Source: Rs1 sp000416275 (lineage in GTDB: Bacteria > Pseudomonadota > Gammaproteobacteria > Pseudomonadales > Balneatricaceae). From it: DNA of 64,000 nt. Shown piece after piece: positions 53,701 through 60,668 of the stretch (position 1 is the first letter of the stretch; each line of letters opens with the position of its first letter). The position numbers and the translations under genes were made by a program. The stretch lies in the NCBI GenBank assembly GCA_965243635.1, contig OZ251574.1, positions 1,054,001 to 1,118,000 on the forward strand. The letters are read 5' to 3'. The notes beneath the pieces were generated by a model that did not search any database, had not been told where the DNA came from, and saw only the letters and a list, made by a program, of their open reading frames with translations.

Positions 53701-53885
53701 TCTCAGGGAGAGTTGGTTTTGGTCTGAAGTTGCCGACTATTATTAAAACCAGTTTAGCTGGGGTTAAAGGAAATGTAAAAGGTATTATTTGTGATAGCGA
53801 TAAATGTCATAAAATACAATTCGAACCGAATGGCAATGGAGGTGCTTGGAAAAGAGTTTATTGGAAGGAACTTAGAACTGATTAA
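50739..53885 (+). CDS. pilY1: Type IV pilus tip/biogenesis protein PilY1
   Basis: 1048-residue PilY1/PilC-like protein. Signal peptide MKKNISKVVLFTFLMQTIFSPVMA; von Willebrand A domain (about 40-350) with MIDAS DTSGSM and MIMTDGEAE; C-terminal beta-propeller (about 480-1040) with VGANDGMLHGFN and GGQSIYALDITDP; EF-hand-like calcium loop DTNEDGVIDDRDG (962-974). Exported, acts at the pilus tip in adhesion, mechanosensing and retraction control. The gene has G7 and G8 tracts at 52520-52541 (codons 594-601). It is the last gene of the minor pilin cluster; no PilY2 is seen. The start follows AGGTGG. Confidence 0.95.
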   Translation: MKKNISKVVLFTFLMQTIFSPVMARVLDLPQLPLQVNQYVEPNVMLLVDTSGSMTDSPRAGGALKKDTLKAVATELVKENKNIRFCLAKFRKTEGSTILSACGSSAAQIKSLISEIASLPRDEKTPLAEAYYEVINYFAGKTPKYIHRAGQQNDNDDNIYVDLTADGKYVSPVKHRCQRNYTMIMTDGEAEHDTYFPDFPDANANEPTTKYTNSGPKGGKSGNYDNVDNDIVDDNGTDKYFFLDDMAKYAWDIDLRVPGQDNADKDLSNKSFNDAKFSKQNLVTFTIGFDIDYPMLREAAYYGNGGKGSAAAQVNTATIVPNYFHARNRAELKKSFQAVVDKIANENKPAAAAVSSSERFLAGLLTFQTRFKSNEWTGELLAFEIVKKAVANGGISYSMKKKWSAEPVPSAPADAWKSRVVYTAIGDGKLFKWSNLTATEKPWFADTGQSNGNQQRLDYIRGETANEQLGSDFRQRSSLMGDIINSTPVYVAEPESADFSSESPVFQDSYKQHLQIYKNREKMIYVGANDGMLHGFNMSGQEKMAFVPYAALAKLGKLSLAVNNHHFYVDGSPTVADVYAKFDGVNYSWKTILVGGLRRGGQSIYALDITDPANFSNSEDRAKAVFQWEFSDDDLGYTYSEPQILRLNDGNYYVAVGNGYNSMEKDGTDSKKGEAVLYLLNIADGTVFKKISTGYGAARDPNIKSLNNGLNTITGHDAGKSTTTSTSTVGVRTTHITGVADGKVDYIYAGDLFGNIWKFDLSSNNSADWGSQAEATAGTLNPERNPIKLFTAKDKSGKAQPVTVPITVHTTKAGDIMLYFGTGKLLELKDTESKNVAAHTFYGIKDSNNIATNPAISGRSELLEQKITFQGTFPYANNTKLKEVRATSSKAMGSAHKGWYIDLNMPSTKGEQVVVGARVIENVVYFVTNIADQDVCEAPTKKNFLMGLSAKSGAALSYHNIDTNEDGVIDDRDGVTYKDGNKDIKAKVSGRVGFGLKLPTIIKTSLAGVKGNVKGIICDSDKCHKIQFEPNGNGGAWKRVYWKELRTD
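52520..52541 (+). repeat. G7 and G8 homopolymer tracts inside pilY1
   Basis: G7 at 52520-52526 and G8 at 52534-52541, eight bases apart, both within the propeller-coding part. They encode VGG and RGG. Slippage by one base would truncate the protein. Confidence 0.95.
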
Positions 53886-54428
53886 GGTGTAAGTTGTCGA
53901 AAAAATGACAAAATTTGAATCAGTGATATCAAGCGGCGCTTGGGGTCAACTATTAACCCTACAGCATTTTGTAAAATAGCCACTGAACCACAGGGCGCCG
54001 CTAAACTTTTAATTCATGTAAAACAATGATTTAAAATTAGCGTCCGCTCTGGAATCACAGGTTTAGGTAAGGCATTGGACTTAATTCTCACTGATTAATT
54101 TTAATATTAGACCTGCGCATAACTGCTGATAATTGATGTAGGTCTGGGTATAATCAGCTAGGCAAAATAATTTATCACTCAGTTCGAACTATTTATAGCT
54201 ACTTCTGATATTAACCATCCTATTTTCATCGCCTAGATGACACTGAGGCATTATAGGATTGGTCTCTCGAACCGCAAGTTTACTCACTTCCATCTATACC
54301 GCTAACACAGGCCGTCTGAGCTTGTTGTGTGCTTTCATAACAGATTTTAGTTTTTATACGGTTGCTGAGGTTATGCCTCCAGCTCACTGATACATCAAAA
54401 CTTTGCTCTGTCATACTTGTTGTATTAC
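53886..54428. other. Accessory gap between pilY1 and the insertion sequence
   Basis: 543 bases. Holds inverted-repeat element copy F, then about 360 bases with no recognised gene. A 43-codon minus-strand frame near 54278-54409 has no ribosome binding site and is not called. The insertion sequence landed at its right edge. Confidence 0.5.
53914..54067. repeat. Inverted-repeat element, diverged copy (copy F)
   Basis: 154 bp, same orientation as copies D and E. TTTGAATCAGTGA start, CTACAGC, CCACTGAACCACAGGG, GCCGCTAA, AATTCATGTAAAACAAT and GGAATCACAGGTTTAGG blocks align in order with the reverse of copy B. Lies 29 bases after the pilY1 stop. Confidence 0.7.
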
Positions 54429-55695
54429 CAGGGCAAACGCACGAACGTTTTATGATCAACTTTCCGTGTAATGGATTATTTTTACGATTTGAATTGAATT
54501 TTAGATCTACGTCATATATTTAGTTACCTATTTCTCTAGCAGGTGATATTCATGGCAAACAAACCACTAATCAGTTACTTAGAAAGTATAGACGATCCTA
54601 GGCAACAAGAAAAATGCACCTATGTATTGTCTGAGATTGTCTTCATGGCCATCTGCGCTATTTTCTGTGGTCAGGAGAATTGGGAGCAAGTAGCACTTTA
54701 TTGTGAAGAGCGCGAAGAGTGGTTTAAAAAATGGTTTGAGTTACCTGATGGTATCCCCTCTCACGATACATTTAACAGGCTCTTTTCCATTATGCCGCCA
54801 GAGGTGATGCAAAAGGTCTTTCGCGAATGGGTACAAGACTTTTTAGAGCATTCTCCGATCAAAGGCCAGATTGAAATTGATGGCAAGGCACTCAGAGGAG
54901 CAGCGAAAGGTAAGGGGGCAAAAACTATTCATATGGTTAATGCCTGGGCCTCAGAGCACGGGATATGCTTAGCTCAACGTAAAGTAGATGATAAGTCTAA
55001 TGAAATAACAGCAATCCCGGAGTTGCTTGATTTATTGGATATTAATGGCTGTCTAGTGAGCATAGATGCCATGGGAACCCAGAAAAAGATAGCGAAAAAA
55101 ATCCTCACTGGTGGTGCTGATTACTTTTTATCCGTTAAAGGTAATCAGAAAAAACTGGCGACAGAAGTCAATGAAGTGTTTGACAATTACTGGCTAGCCC
55201 AGTCAGTAGACTGCGAAAATATTGTCTTCACAGAAGGGTTTGATGAAGGCCACGGTCGCAAGGAGCATCGCCGATGCTGGGTTTTACCTGTCACGGATGA
55301 TACGCCGCTTAGCGCAAGCTGGAACGCAGAGAGTTTAGTTGCCGTCCAATCAGATAGAACGAATGGGGATAAATTTAGTTCATCGATTAGATTTTATATC
55401 TGTAGCCGTGGTCTAACAGCCGAAGAAGCACTACGGGCATCCAGATCGCATTGGTCGGTTGAAAACCATCTACACTGGGCATTAGACGTGTCTTTTGGTG
55501 AAGACGAAAGCAGAGCACGACAAGGGTATTCAGGAGAAAATTTGGCTGTGCTTAGGCAGCTAGTACTAAACATATTAAGACAAAACACTTCACGAAAACT
55601 AAGTCTTAAAAACAAAAGAACATTGTGTGTTTTGAATGATGATTATTTATTACAATGCCTTAAAATGGTCAAATAGTGTTCATGCGTTTGCCCTG
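54429..55695 (+). mobile_element. ISAs1-family insertion sequence
   Basis: 1267 bp. Left end CAGGGCAAACGCACGAAC and right end complement CAGGGCAAACGCATGAAC (17 of 18 match). Target duplication GTTGTATTAC, 10 bp, at 54419-54428 and 55696-55705, exact. One intact transposase gene inside. Exact duplications and an uninterrupted gene suggest a recent insertion. Confidence 0.95.
54552..55676 (+). CDS. ISAs1-family transposase
   Basis: 374-residue DDE transposase. N-terminal DUF4096-like segment (ISYLESIDDPRQQ...), then catalytic residues Asp110 in EIDGKALRG, Asp172 in VSIDAMGTQ, and Glu305 in RSHWSVENHLHWALDV, the H-repeat/ISAs1 signature. The ATG at 54552 has AGGTGA upstream; a GTG three codons earlier is in frame. 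Full length with no frameshift, so probably active. Confidence 0.95.
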   Translation: MANKPLISYLESIDDPRQQEKCTYVLSEIVFMAICAIFCGQENWEQVALYCEEREEWFKKWFELPDGIPSHDTFNRLFSIMPPEVMQKVFREWVQDFLEHSPIKGQIEIDGKALRGAAKGKGAKTIHMVNAWASEHGICLAQRKVDDKSNEITAIPELLDLLDINGCLVSIDAMGTQKKIAKKILTGGADYFLSVKGNQKKLATEVNEVFDNYWLAQSVDCENIVFTEGFDEGHGRKEHRRCWVLPVTDDTPLSASWNAESLVAVQSDRTNGDKFSSSIRFYICSRGLTAEEALRASRSHWSVENHLHWALDVSFGEDESRARQGYSGENLAVLRQLVLNILRQNTSRKLSLKNKRTLCVLNDDYLLQCLKMVK

Positions 55696-55705
55696 GTTGT
55701 ATTAC

Positions 55706-56059
55706 TGCAGCCTTATAACAATTTGTCTAAAAAACTGCTAGCTTATAGTGATTTTCATTGAAGTTGTTTTAAACTTAAATAATAGTTGCTGTACGATTAA
55801 AAATTGAGCTAGTATTAATCTTCCCAGTATATGGGTGCATTTCGCCAGTATTTATAAAAACATAATATAAATAACTGCATCAATAACTAACCAGAGATAA
55901 TCATGAAGCATAACCATTATATCAATTTCACTCAACTCAGGAATTCAGCCACACTTTCGCTGAATCCTGTGGCTTTGCGTGTGTTGGGTTATGCATGGGT
56001 AAATATTATTACCTAGTGATTTGACCTTGATGCCGCGAAAATAGTGCGGCATTAAAAGT
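55706..56059. other. Gap between the IS and its miniature relative
   Basis: 354 bases. The one candidate gene is a 37-codon frame at 55903-56016 (listed). ATGCCGC/GCGGCAT (56030-56052) forms a hairpin at the right edge. The rest is AT-rich with no gene. Confidence 0.45.
55903..56016 (+). CDS. Possible 37-residue small protein
   Basis: ATG to TAG frame beginning MKHNHYINF and ending WVNIIT, with AGAGATA a few bases upstream and a hairpin (56030-56052) soon after its stop. It recalls nothing specific. Size and context, near a DUF1127-like gene, fit a small regulatory or stress peptide, but chance cannot be excluded. Confidence 0.25.
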   Translation: MKHNHYINFTQLRNSATLSLNPVALRVLGYAWVNIIT

Positions 56060-56253
56060 CAGGGCAAACGCATGAACGTTTATTGATCAATTTCAATCGT
56101 GCTTTATGATGATAATATGATCTAATTTTCGTTTATGTATGTCAAAATAAAATTTCTGACATACAGTGTGGCTAAATTTTATACAGAAGTTGAATTTAAT
56201 CTACTTAATTACATGTGATTTGCTGTACAAAATATGTTCATGCGTTTGCCCTG
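56060..56253. mobile_element. 194-bp non-autonomous element with ISAs1-type ends
   Basis: Left end CAGGGCAAACGCATGAAC and a right end that is its exact complement. Target duplication CATTAAAAGT (56050-56059 and 56254-56263), 10 bp, exact. The first 40 bases resemble the left end of the IS at 54429, and no transposase remains. It separates the hairpin after the 37-codon frame from the DUF1127-like gene. Confidence 0.9.
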
Positions 56254-56316
56254 CATTAAAAGTTAGCTTCTAATTCCCCTCTGTTTTCCGGCTTACTTAA
56301 TAAGACGGAGAAAATA

Positions 56317-56559
56317 ATGACAATTTTACCTTTAGCTTTCCACAGTTATAAAAAACTTAAAAGTTTCCTATTCCCAAGTAATCATTTTAAAATGGTTGAG
56401 CATCTGAGTGATCATTTGCTAGATGATATTGGAATGTACCGGAAAGATGGACAAGTTATTAACTTAAACGCTACCCATTCAGCGCCTAGTACAGTGTTAG
56501 CGACTAAGAGAAGTAAAGAGCAGCTAATCACTGGATACCTGAAGGATAGTAGTGGTTGA
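56317..56559 (+). CDS. DUF1127-like small protein
   Basis: 80-residue protein whose centre HLSDHLLDDIGMYRKDG matches the DUF1127 pattern LSDRxLxDIGLxRxDI. Family members are small, arginine-rich, often stress- or phosphate-related RNA-binding proteins in alphaproteobacteria. This one is less arginine-rich and extends about 30 residues past the motif. GGAG precedes the ATG. It lies upstream of an Lrp/AsnC regulator. Confidence 0.7.
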   Translation: MTILPLAFHSYKKLKSFLFPSNHFKMVEHLSDHLLDDIGMYRKDGQVINLNATHSAPSTVLATKRSKEQLITGYLKDSSG

Positions 56560-56602
56560 TTTTGAGTAACAGTTAATTAATGTGCAGCAACTGTTACTTA
56601 GA

Positions 56603-56641
56603 CCTGAATCCATGACTTCACTATGAAGTCACGGATTCAGG
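56603..56641. repeat. Minimal inverted-repeat element: paired ends only (copy G)
   Basis: CCTGAATCCATGACTTCA and TGAAGTCACGGATTCAGG with only CTA between. These are the two ends of the family joined without an interior, making a near-perfect 18-bp hairpin 44 bases after the DUF1127-like stop, where it may serve as a terminator. Confidence 0.8.
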
Positions 56642-56789
56642 CTAGAATAAGCACTAAACCCGCTAATAATTTACCATCTTAATTATTAGCGGAATGTACT
56701 AATTTATAATTTTAATCAGAATATATTACTTGAATCGTTGATCAGGCTTCTACAAAGCAGCATAGCATCATCAATTCTATAGTAACTTA

Positions 56790-57248
56790 ATGGCTGTAAA
56801 TATGAGCGAACTAGATAAGTTTGATAAAGCAATTATCCGTGAACTACAAAAAAACTCGCGTATTAGTGTCACAGAGTTGGCAGCTATTGTCGGGTTGTCG
56901 AAAACACCTTGTAAAATTCGTATGGATAGGCTGGAAAAACAGGGCTACATTCTTGGTTATAGCATCTTAGTGGATAGAGCTAAGTTGGGTGAATCTTATG
57001 TAGCATTTGTCCAGGTTACCTTGAGTGACACTAAAACCAAAGCACTAGAGGCGTTTAATAAAGCGGTACGGCAGATCCCAGAAGTAGAGCAATGTCATAT
57101 GATAGCTGCCAGTTTTGACTACTTGCTGAAAGTGCGTACCTCTAACATGGTCAGTTACCGAAAGTTTTTGGGTGAGACGCTCTCTGATTTACCTTTTGTA
57201 ATGCAAAGCAGTACTTTTGTGGTGATGGAAGAAATCAAGGGAAAATAA
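56790..57248 (+). CDS. Lrp/AsnC family transcriptional regulator
   Basis: 152 residues: N-terminal winged HTH (about 8-60, DKAIIRELQKNSRISVTELAAIVGLSKTPCKIRMDRLE), linker, and a RAM ligand-binding domain (about 70-145). Such proteins bind amino acids and form octamers. The HTH reads like the Lrp group that controls proline or branched-chain amino acid genes, but no target is adjacent. No Shine-Dalgarno is clear; ATG at 56802 (MSELDKFD) is an alternative start. Confidence 0.9.
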   Translation: MAVNMSELDKFDKAIIRELQKNSRISVTELAAIVGLSKTPCKIRMDRLEKQGYILGYSILVDRAKLGESYVAFVQVTLSDTKTKALEAFNKAVRQIPEVEQCHMIAASFDYLLKVRTSNMVSYRKFLGETLSDLPFVMQSSTFVVMEEIKGK

Positions 57249-57350
57249 CAGCAGATGGATCTAATAAGCTGTTGTTATCGCGTTTAGGTCACTATAATAA
57301 TTATTGGCTTTATCACTCAATAAATTTTATCAATATAGAGGAATGTTTAA

Positions 57351-58301
57351 ATGGACAGCTTGTTCGAAATTCTACTTGGTTTTGTCTTTACCTGGCAATT
57401 TGTAGTGCTAGTGCTAGTGGTTGTGCTACTAAAATCAACGATCATTTTTGTACCGCAAAATCGTTGTTATGTAATTGAAAGATTTGGAAAATTTCAATCT
57501 AATCGAACAGCAGGGTTGAATTTTCTAATGCCCTTGATTGATAAAATTGCCGCTGATAGATCTTTAAAAGAGCAGGCTGTTGATGTTCCTAGTCAAGGGG
57601 CTATTACCCGCGACAATATTACCTTAACCGTGGATGGGGTTTTATATTTCAGAGTATTAGATCCATATAAGGCGACCTACGGTGTTGAGGATTATAGCTT
57701 TGCTGTAGTTCAGCTAGCACAGACGACCATGCGTTCAGAATTAGGAAAAATGGAATTAGATAAAACCTTTGAGGAGCGTGATAAGCTAAATTTAAATATT
57801 GTAGAATCGATTAACAAAGCAGCCGAGCCCTGGGGAGTACAAGTACTTCGTTATGAAATTAAAGATATTGTTCCCCCGGCAACCATTATGGAAGCAATGG
57901 AAGCGCAAATGAAAGCCGAGCGGGTAAAACGCGCGCAAATTCTTGAATCGGAAGGTGATAGACAGGCGGCAATTAATGTTGCTGAAGGCCAGAAGCAAGC
58001 GCAGGTCCTTGCGGCAGAAGCTAATAAAGCCGAGCAGGTGTTACTGGCTGAAGGTGAGGCTAAAGCGATAGTTGCGGTGGCATCAGCTAAAGCTGAAGCG
58101 CTAATCACGGTAGGTAATGCGGCTAAAACCGATGAGGGACAAAAAGCGGTACAATTAGATCTAGCGACCAAAGCGATTGAAGCTAAGCAAGCGATTGCCA
58201 AAGACTCTACAGTGGTTTTACTGCCTGATTCGGCTACTGATGTATCTAGTGTTGTCGCTCAGGCCATGACTATAATTAATACCTTAAACAAGGGGGCTTA
58301 A
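57351..58301 (+). CDS. SPFH/stomatin-like membrane protein, QmcA type
   Basis: 316 residues: N-terminal membrane helix (about 13-33), SPFH/band-7 domain (FVPQNRCYVIERFGKFQ, DNITLTVDGVLYFRVLDPYKATYGVEDY) to about 190, then a long Ala/Glu/Lys-rich coiled coil. Bacterial stomatins form oligomeric rings in lipid microdomains and modulate FtsH or membrane quality control. The overlap by one base with the NfeD-like gene is the classic partner arrangement. GAGGAA precedes the ATG. Confidence 0.93.
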   Translation: MDSLFEILLGFVFTWQFVVLVLVVVLLKSTIIFVPQNRCYVIERFGKFQSNRTAGLNFLMPLIDKIAADRSLKEQAVDVPSQGAITRDNITLTVDGVLYFRVLDPYKATYGVEDYSFAVVQLAQTTMRSELGKMELDKTFEERDKLNLNIVESINKAAEPWGVQVLRYEIKDIVPPATIMEAMEAQMKAERVKRAQILESEGDRQAAINVAEGQKQAQVLAAEANKAEQVLLAEGEAKAIVAVASAKAEALITVGNAAKTDEGQKAVQLDLATKAIEAKQAIAKDSTVVLLPDSATDVSSVVAQAMTIINTLNKGA

Positions 58302-58759
58302 TGGCGTCTTTCTCTGACAATATGCCAGAATTTCTACTGATTGCTGGGTTAGCTATACTGGTTATAGAAATTCTGGTACTTGGTTTCAGTACCTTCTTTC
58401 TGTTTTTTTTCGGCTTGGGCTTAATTTCAACAGGCTTGATATTTTTTACTGGTGTGATTGATAGCACATATACGAATGCGCTAATTTCGGTGGCGGTTAT
58501 CAGTAGCTTAAGTGCGGTTGTATTGTGGCAGCCTTTGAAAAAATTACAGAGCTCTGAAAGTAGTAAGCCGGTAAAAAACGATTTGATAGGCTTACGCTTT
58601 CAATTGGATGAACCATTGGCAGAGAAAGCGAGTATTAACCATCAATACTCTGGTATCAACTGGAAAATCTCTAGTGATGAAATTTTTTCTGCAGGTGACC
58701 AAGTAGAAGTTGTAGAAGTTGGAGTCGGAAAAATGAAGGTTAAAAGCATTGTCGACTAA
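58301..58759 (+). CDS. NfeD-like membrane protein
   Basis: 152 residues: two to three hydrophobic segments (about 9-75, LLIAGLAILVIEILVLGFSTFFLFFFGLG) and a C-terminal OB-fold NfeD domain (about 95-150) with SSDEIFSAGDQVEVVEVGVGKMKVK. Partner of the stomatin upstream (TAATG overlap). Short form without the ClpP-like domain. Confidence 0.9.
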   Translation: MASFSDNMPEFLLIAGLAILVIEILVLGFSTFFLFFFGLGLISTGLIFFTGVIDSTYTNALISVAVISSLSAVVLWQPLKKLQSSESSKPVKNDLIGLRFQLDEPLAEKASINHQYSGINWKISSDEIFSAGDQVEVVEVGVGKMKVKSIVD

Positions 58760-58779
58760 ACGCTATTTGGCTTTTTGAG

Positions 58780-58983
58780 GTGGTAGAGAAAGCTAGTGCA
58801 ACTCGTCAAGACGTTGCCTCGCCTTGTATCCGAAATTGCTGCCTAAATGAAGATGACATTTGTTTAGGCTGCTATAGAAGTTTGCAAGAAATTTGTAGTT
58901 GGTCGTCATTGAGCAATCAAGATCGAGGCCAAGTGCTACATAACGCCAATGCTCGAAAATCCTTAAGTAATAACAGCGACTAA
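58780..58983 (+). CDS. DUF1289 family protein
   Basis: 67 residues with the family pattern SPCIRNCCLNEDDICLGCYRSLQEICSWSSLSNQDR, i.e. four Cys in CxxxC...CxGC arrangement, likely a metal or Fe-S site. Function unknown. The GTG start is not well supported by a ribosome binding site. Adjacent to the stomatin/NfeD pair. Confidence 0.8.
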   Translation: MVEKASATRQDVASPCIRNCCLNEDDICLGCYRSLQEICSWSSLSNQDRGQVLHNANARKSLSNNSD

Positions 58984-58985
58984 CT

Positions 58986-59011
58986 CCTCTCTTTAGGACT
59001 TTAAAGAGAGG
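58986..59011 (+). terminator. Hairpin downstream of the DUF1289 gene
   Basis: CCTCTCTTTA and TAAAGAGAGG, 10-bp perfect arms, 6-base loop, directly after the stop. Followed by ATCCCCC, so no T-run. Confidence 0.6.
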
Positions 59012-59166
59012 ATCCCCCAGCTACAATCCTTAAAATCTAAGGTAAGCAAGTATATCTCATCGATAGTATTTAACTATCCCAGCGATTAATACTATTAATT
59101 ATACTAATCAATAGGCTTTCTTTACACTTGTTGTCATTAACCAACAGTCAGTAAAGGAAAAATTAT

Positions 59167-59910
59167 ATGTTAGAGAATATAGAGTCCGCTAAAATTCCGC
59201 ACATTGTGTTTAATACTATGGTCGATGAACAGTGGTGCCAAGTAACCACGACTGAGTTATTTGCCGGTCAGAATGTGATTGTTTTTTCACTGCCAGGTGC
59301 CTTCACGCCCACTTGTTCAAGTACTCACTTGCCAAGATATAGTGAGTTGTCAGATGTTTTTACGGCAAATGGGATTGATCGTATCGTCTGCGTTTCTGTC
59401 AATGATACTTTCGTAATGAATGCTTGGGCCATCAGCCAAAATGTAAAAAATGTGCAATTTATCCCAGACGGTAATGGCGAGTTTACAGATGCTATGGGGA
59501 TGTTAGTGGATAAAAGCGCGATTGGCTTTGGTAAGCGCTCGTGGCGTTATTCGATGTTAGTGCGTGATTCGAAAATTGAAAAGATGTTCATTGAAGCAGA
59601 CGTTCCGGGTGATCCATTCGAAGTGTCAGACGCAGATACTATGCTTAGCTACCTTAATCCACACGCTTTAAAGCCGAAAAACATCAGTATAATCAGCAAA
59701 GCAGGATGTGGACATTGTGTGCGAGCAAAGGCAGCGTTAGAAAGTCATGGTATTAAATTTGAGGAAATAGAAATAGGTAGCAATGGTCTAAGCACAAGTA
59801 GTTTGCAGGCCATATCCGGCAAAGGTAGCACCCCGCAAATATTTATCGACGGAGACTTAATTGGCGGAGCAGACGAACTAGAAACTTGGTTAAATACCGA
59901 GCATCTCTAA
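59167..59910 (+). CDS. Peroxiredoxin 5-glutaredoxin fusion
   Basis: 247 residues. Prx5 domain (1-165) with peroxidatic Cys50 in PGAFTPTCSSTHLP, then a glutaredoxin domain (about 172-247) with active site CGHC (181-184), STPQIFIDG and the GG motif. Reduces peroxides using glutathione through its own Grx domain; the hybrid type is known from Haemophilus. Glutathione synthesis is represented by gshB in the window. AAAGGA precedes the ATG. Single gene between terminator-like hairpins. Confidence 0.93.
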   Translation: MLENIESAKIPHIVFNTMVDEQWCQVTTTELFAGQNVIVFSLPGAFTPTCSSTHLPRYSELSDVFTANGIDRIVCVSVNDTFVMNAWAISQNVKNVQFIPDGNGEFTDAMGMLVDKSAIGFGKRSWRYSMLVRDSKIEKMFIEADVPGDPFEVSDADTMLSYLNPHALKPKNISIISKAGCGHCVRAKAALESHGIKFEEIEIGSNGLSTSSLQAISGKGSTPQIFIDGDLIGGADELETWLNTEHL

Positions 59911-60014
59911 GGAACTGACTGGTTTAGAAAAATGTTCTGCATTAAGAACCTCTCTGGCCTATCTATTTATATCCTCTATTGGATGTGTAAAATTATTCAG
60001 AGCTTCCAATAGAA

Positions 60015-60046
60015 ATACTATGGCTAGCCTTTGCTAGCCATAGTAT
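60015..60046 (+). terminator. Strong hairpin downstream of the peroxiredoxin gene
   Basis: Perfect 14-bp arms ATACTATGGCTAGC and GCTAGCCATAGTAT with CTTT loop, about 105 bases after the stop. No T-run. Confidence 0.6.
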
Positions 60047-60668
60047 AGTTAATGCCTTTCTATCTGCTCTATATACAAATTCTGGGCTGTAAGCTCAAAT
60101 AAAGGACTGATAGTTTCACAACCGAGCAGTTGCTTAGACCCTGCCTCCGAGGCAGCAGATTTAGTTCAAAACTCTGCATCCACTCTGACGCCACGGATTC
60201 AGGTTACAGCAATTGATTATATTAGGTTAAACTTACACTTACACTGCGTTTATTCAATCACATGGTACTCGCTTAAAATCTCCGCTAAATTACTCTTATA
60301 ACATCTTCATCTTCGCCAGCATTATTAATTGATATTCCCGGTAAAGCTCCTGTATAGCGACTTATTCTTGGTTTAAAACTTGTGAATCTAAGATCAGAAT
60401 TTCTCGGCTGAATATCTAGTTTCGCTTGGCAAGTGATCGATATGATTAGCAAATATTGTTTGATAATAAAACAATCCTATTCCTCTGAAAAATTATGTGC
60501 ATATATCGTTTTAAATCATGATCAATCCAAGTAAACTGAATGCGAAATTAATTTGAATTTATAATGCAGGCAACAGTAATCATATTAGTTCAGTTTAGTC
60601 TATCGCAAGCAGTTGAAAGCTTCTGCACAGGTGATCAATCAAGCAGATTATATAAAAAATAGGCACCA
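60047..60668. other. Noncoding gap upstream of the GGDEF-EAL gene
   Basis: 622 bases, AT-rich. A relic end of the inverted-repeat family lies at 60171-60203. The rest must include the promoter of the GGDEF-EAL gene. Short open frames exist but none has a ribosome binding site or recognisable content. Confidence 0.45.
60171..60203. repeat. Inverted-repeat element end, relic (copy H)
   Basis: ACTCTGCATCCACTCTGACG then CCACGGATTCAGG aligns with the end of copy B read in reverse (ACTCTGTATTCACTTTGAAG then TCACGGATTCAGG), with five differences in 33. The other end is not recognisable. Confidence 0.6.

Noticed and set aside
54278..54409. 43-codon minus-strand frame beside the IS (MTEQSFDVSVSWRH...)
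   Set aside because: No Shine-Dalgarno, no recognisable family and AT-rich context; could be chance.
60564..60662. 32-codon frame before the GGDEF-EAL gene
   Set aside because: No ribosome binding site and no resemblance to anything known.
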